From contig DBOB01000031.1 of the NCBI GenBank assembly GCA_002299885.1, positions 166,468 through 230,467 on the forward strand: a stretch of DNA of 64,000 nucleotides, read 5' to 3'. This stretch comes from Sediminibacterium sp. UBA657 (GTDB lineage Bacteria; Bacteroidota; Bacteroidia; Chitinophagales; Chitinophagaceae). Numbering within the stretch: position 1 is the first letter of the stretch; the number at the start of each line of letters is the position of its first letter. Position numbers and translations under genes: made by a program. The notes below the pieces were generated by a model that searched no databases, was not told the origin of the DNA, and saw nothing but the letters and a program-made list of their open reading frames with translations. Shown in pieces: positions 62,266-64,000 of the stretch.

Positions 62266-63792
62266 TTAGTATCTTAATTTGAAATTCTTATTGATCTTAA
62301 ATCCCTTTTTTGTATTCTCCCACCAAAATACACCTCCCTTTTGACCATTTAGGTTACTTTTTTTATACGTTGGATAAAATAAATCTAAATCACCATCATT
62401 ATCAATATCGTATGTCCAAACTTGCAGTTCACCATATAAAGATTTATCATTTTCAATAAAATTCTGTCTGTATTCAAATTGACTGCCAGTATTTTCAAAG
62501 TATTCTTGTCTATAATCCCATCCTGCATTTACCTTAGATAAAGCACTGCCAATGATTAAATCTAAATCACCATCTCCGTCTCCGTCTACTAAGTTTACTC
62601 TTTCAACTGACTCAACTTCTCCTATGAAATAAATATATTTATTAAGTTTCTTACCAATGACTGGATAGTTTGTAACTCCATTTTTTGATAAAACTGATAA
62701 TGTTTGAGACATATCTGTTGAGGTATAACGGTTATTTTCATCTAATTGATTTATATAAAGATTTATCATATCAATTTTACCATCTCTATCAAAATCTATT
62801 TTATTTCCTATTGATTGATTAAATAAAGCTTTACTTAATTTACTTCTAAGAAATTTATTATCACCTAAATTTTTTAAATAATCTCCTCTATTTAAATCTG
62901 AAAGTAATACATCATCCTTTCCGTCAAAGTCCCAGTCAAAAATGGTTAAATTAAATGATAGTGCCTTATTAGGTTCATCAAGTATTTCTAAGGGTTGGTA
63001 TTGTAACTTACCATTGGATAATAATAAACAAATATAATTACCAATATAATTTACAGGACTTAGTCCATTTTGTCCAGTCCACCACTCGCCCATATACGAT
63101 AATCCAAAGTCAAAATATCCATCATTATTTAAATCGCGATAATCGATAATAATATGGTGAAGTGAGTCTCTAACAGACGGTTTAAAGTTTTTAAGATTAA
63201 ATGAATAAATATTATTTCCTAAATAATCTTTGATTTCAAAAATTGCAGGCAAGGTAGATTTTTCCGAAACTCTTTTGTAGGTAATTATATCAGGGATGCC
63301 ATCTTGGTTAAAATCATATAATGTATTTTTCCCAGCAACATGATCATTCCAGTTTAAATCTGGGAATAGATCAACATTGACAGCAGGAATAATTGGTATG
63401 TTAATTGCACTTATTGTTTTAGAACTATTATTGGTTGATGTTTTTTTTGAACTAAGGCTCACTAATATAGAATAGGTACCCATTCTTTTATGACCAGGTA
63501 TTTTTAAACTTAAATTTGATTGATTCAAAGTTGTATCTAGTTTAAAAATTTGTTTTGAACTATCTACCCAAGTTGAAGTAATGGAATATACTATACCATC
63601 GGTTGGAAGTTTTGAGCTAACATTGATAACCAATGGCAAGGTATCTGATATATTAAAAGTTCCTGTATCGAGATTGGTTGAAAACTTAATAGATTCTTCC
63701 TGAATTACAACAGGAGGTGGAGTTACAGGCGCCTCTGTTTTAGTACAGCTAATTACAAACAACATTCCCAAAATAAAGATTACATTTTTCAT
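62266..63792 (-). CDS. FG-GAP/VCBS repeat lipoprotein
   Basis: 508 residues with a lipobox (FVISC, Cys16), an Ig-like N-terminal part (about 30-130) and a propeller-like C-terminal part. Six calcium-binding-like loops: DFNQDGIPD, DLNNDGYFD, DWDFDGKDD, DFDRDGKID, DGDGDGDLD and DIDNDGDLD. These repeats form integrin-alpha-like blades and stabilise surface proteins. Probably a surface-exposed binding protein. Single gene; its terminator is the duplicated hairpin at 62186-62215. Confidence 0.88.
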   Translation of the reverse strand: MKNVIFILGMLFVISCTKTEAPVTPPPVVIQEESIKFSTNLDTGTFNISDTLPLVINVSSKLPTDGIVYSITSTWVDSSKQIFKLDTTLNQSNLSLKIPGHKRMGTYSILVSLSSKKTSTNNSSKTISAINIPIIPAVNVDLFPDLNWNDHVAGKNTLYDFNQDGIPDIITYKRVSEKSTLPAIFEIKDYLGNNIYSFNLKNFKPSVRDSLHHIIIDYRDLNNDGYFDFGLSYMGEWWTGQNGLSPVNYIGNYICLLLSNGKLQYQPLEILDEPNKALSFNLTIFDWDFDGKDDVLLSDLNRGDYLKNLGDNKFLRSKLSKALFNQSIGNKIDFDRDGKIDMINLYINQLDENNRYTSTDMSQTLSVLSKNGVTNYPVIGKKLNKYIYFIGEVESVERVNLVDGDGDGDLDLIIGSALSKVNAGWDYRQEYFENTGSQFEYRQNFIENDKSLYGELQVWTYDIDNDGDLDLFYPTYKKSNLNGQKGGVFWWENTKKGFKINKNFKLRY

Positions 63793-64000
63793 ACAATTGA
63801 TTTTAGTATGCTTTTGGGGTATGGTAAATATATGATTTTAAATTAATTTAATCAGGTCCAATATGTTCCACTTTTCAGCTTGAATAACCCCTATTTTCCC
63901 TCCAAAAACACAAAACCTGGCCCAAACTTAGCCGGGACTTACCCAAAACAAAAAGGGCCTGCGCATTTAACAGCATAAACCCTTGATAATGTTGCCTTTC
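63793..64000. other. 208-bp region at right edge without a gene
   Basis: AT-rich non-coding sequence upstream of the FG-GAP lipoprotein. At 63951-63979 a degraded AAAAGGG…CCCTT hairpin with weak inner pairing resembles the GGGTCTATG-type terminators elsewhere in the window. It probably belongs to a gene beyond the edge. Confidence 0.4.

Noticed and set aside
1..64000. Intact tRNA, rRNA, CRISPR array, insertion sequence or prophage genes
   Set aside because: I looked for T-arm consensus, regularly spaced repeats, transposase or integrase motifs and found none.

Overview
The window is AT-rich (roughly 35-38 % G+C by eye), compactly coded DNA from a member of the Bacteroidota, most likely Chitinophagaceae. 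The evidence is a SusC/SusD pair, a PorP/SprF protein beside a gliding-type (type IX secretion, type B) C-terminal domain protein, a HmuY-family lipoprotein, a GLPGLI protein, many short-signal lipoproteins and A-rich leaders with little Shine-Dalgarno signal. I saw no rRNA, intact tRNA, insertion sequence, prophage or CRISPR array. Several convergent neighbours overlap at their 3' ends.

Layout. 1-6660: the end of a GLPGLI protein, a TonB-dependent receptor, an exported M24 peptidase-like protein and a DUF47/PiT phosphate transport operon. 7011-11865: a membrane protein with a possible regulatory tail, then a HmuR/HmuY-like receptor and lipoprotein pair, and a DUF4442 protein. 11929-16556: a sodium/solute symporter, a small membrane protein, an exported HisC-like aminotransferase, a CDGSH protein and an exported class II cyclic-nucleotide phosphodiesterase. 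16585-19993: NTF2-like exported proteins, a lipoprotein and a membrane-bound AraC-type regulator, linked by a shared palindrome. 20198-25279: a type IX secreted PKD protein and its PorP/SprF partner. 25371-31220: threonine dehydrogenase and KBL ligase, a fasciclin protein, a cluster of three unknown membrane proteins and a GapN-like dehydrogenase. 31290-33027: Rieske lipoprotein, b561-like protein and YceI. 37654-41509: desaturase, deacetylase-like protein, photolyase, DUF2237 and pterin dehydratase in one direction. 41622-43224: a second palindrome-controlled pair of NTF2-like lipoproteins. 43401-53515: pckA, fbp, an aromatic amino acid hydroxylase, and homogentisate-pathway genes ending in a CoA-transferase. 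53764-58121: SusC/SusD. 58247-63792: an NTF2-like protein, a CocE-type hydrolase, an exported RidA with a borrowed N-terminus, a single-span membrane protein and an FG-GAP lipoprotein.

Metabolic theme. Phenylalanine and tyrosine are converted through hydroxylase, HPPD, homogentisate dioxygenase and fumarylacetoacetase to fumarate and acetoacetate. The CoA-transferase activates acetoacetate, and PEP carboxykinase and FBPase carry carbon up to hexose. Threonine is split to glycine and acetyl-CoA. Together this is an amino-acid-fed, gluconeogenic gene set.

The most novel signal is a 23-bp palindrome, GTTCC-N13-GGAAC, found four times. Every copy lies in front of small exported NTF2-like or lipoprotein genes or in front of the membrane AraC regulator itself. 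Three copies end 74-76 bp before the start codon. I propose a locally autoregulated cell-envelope regulon.
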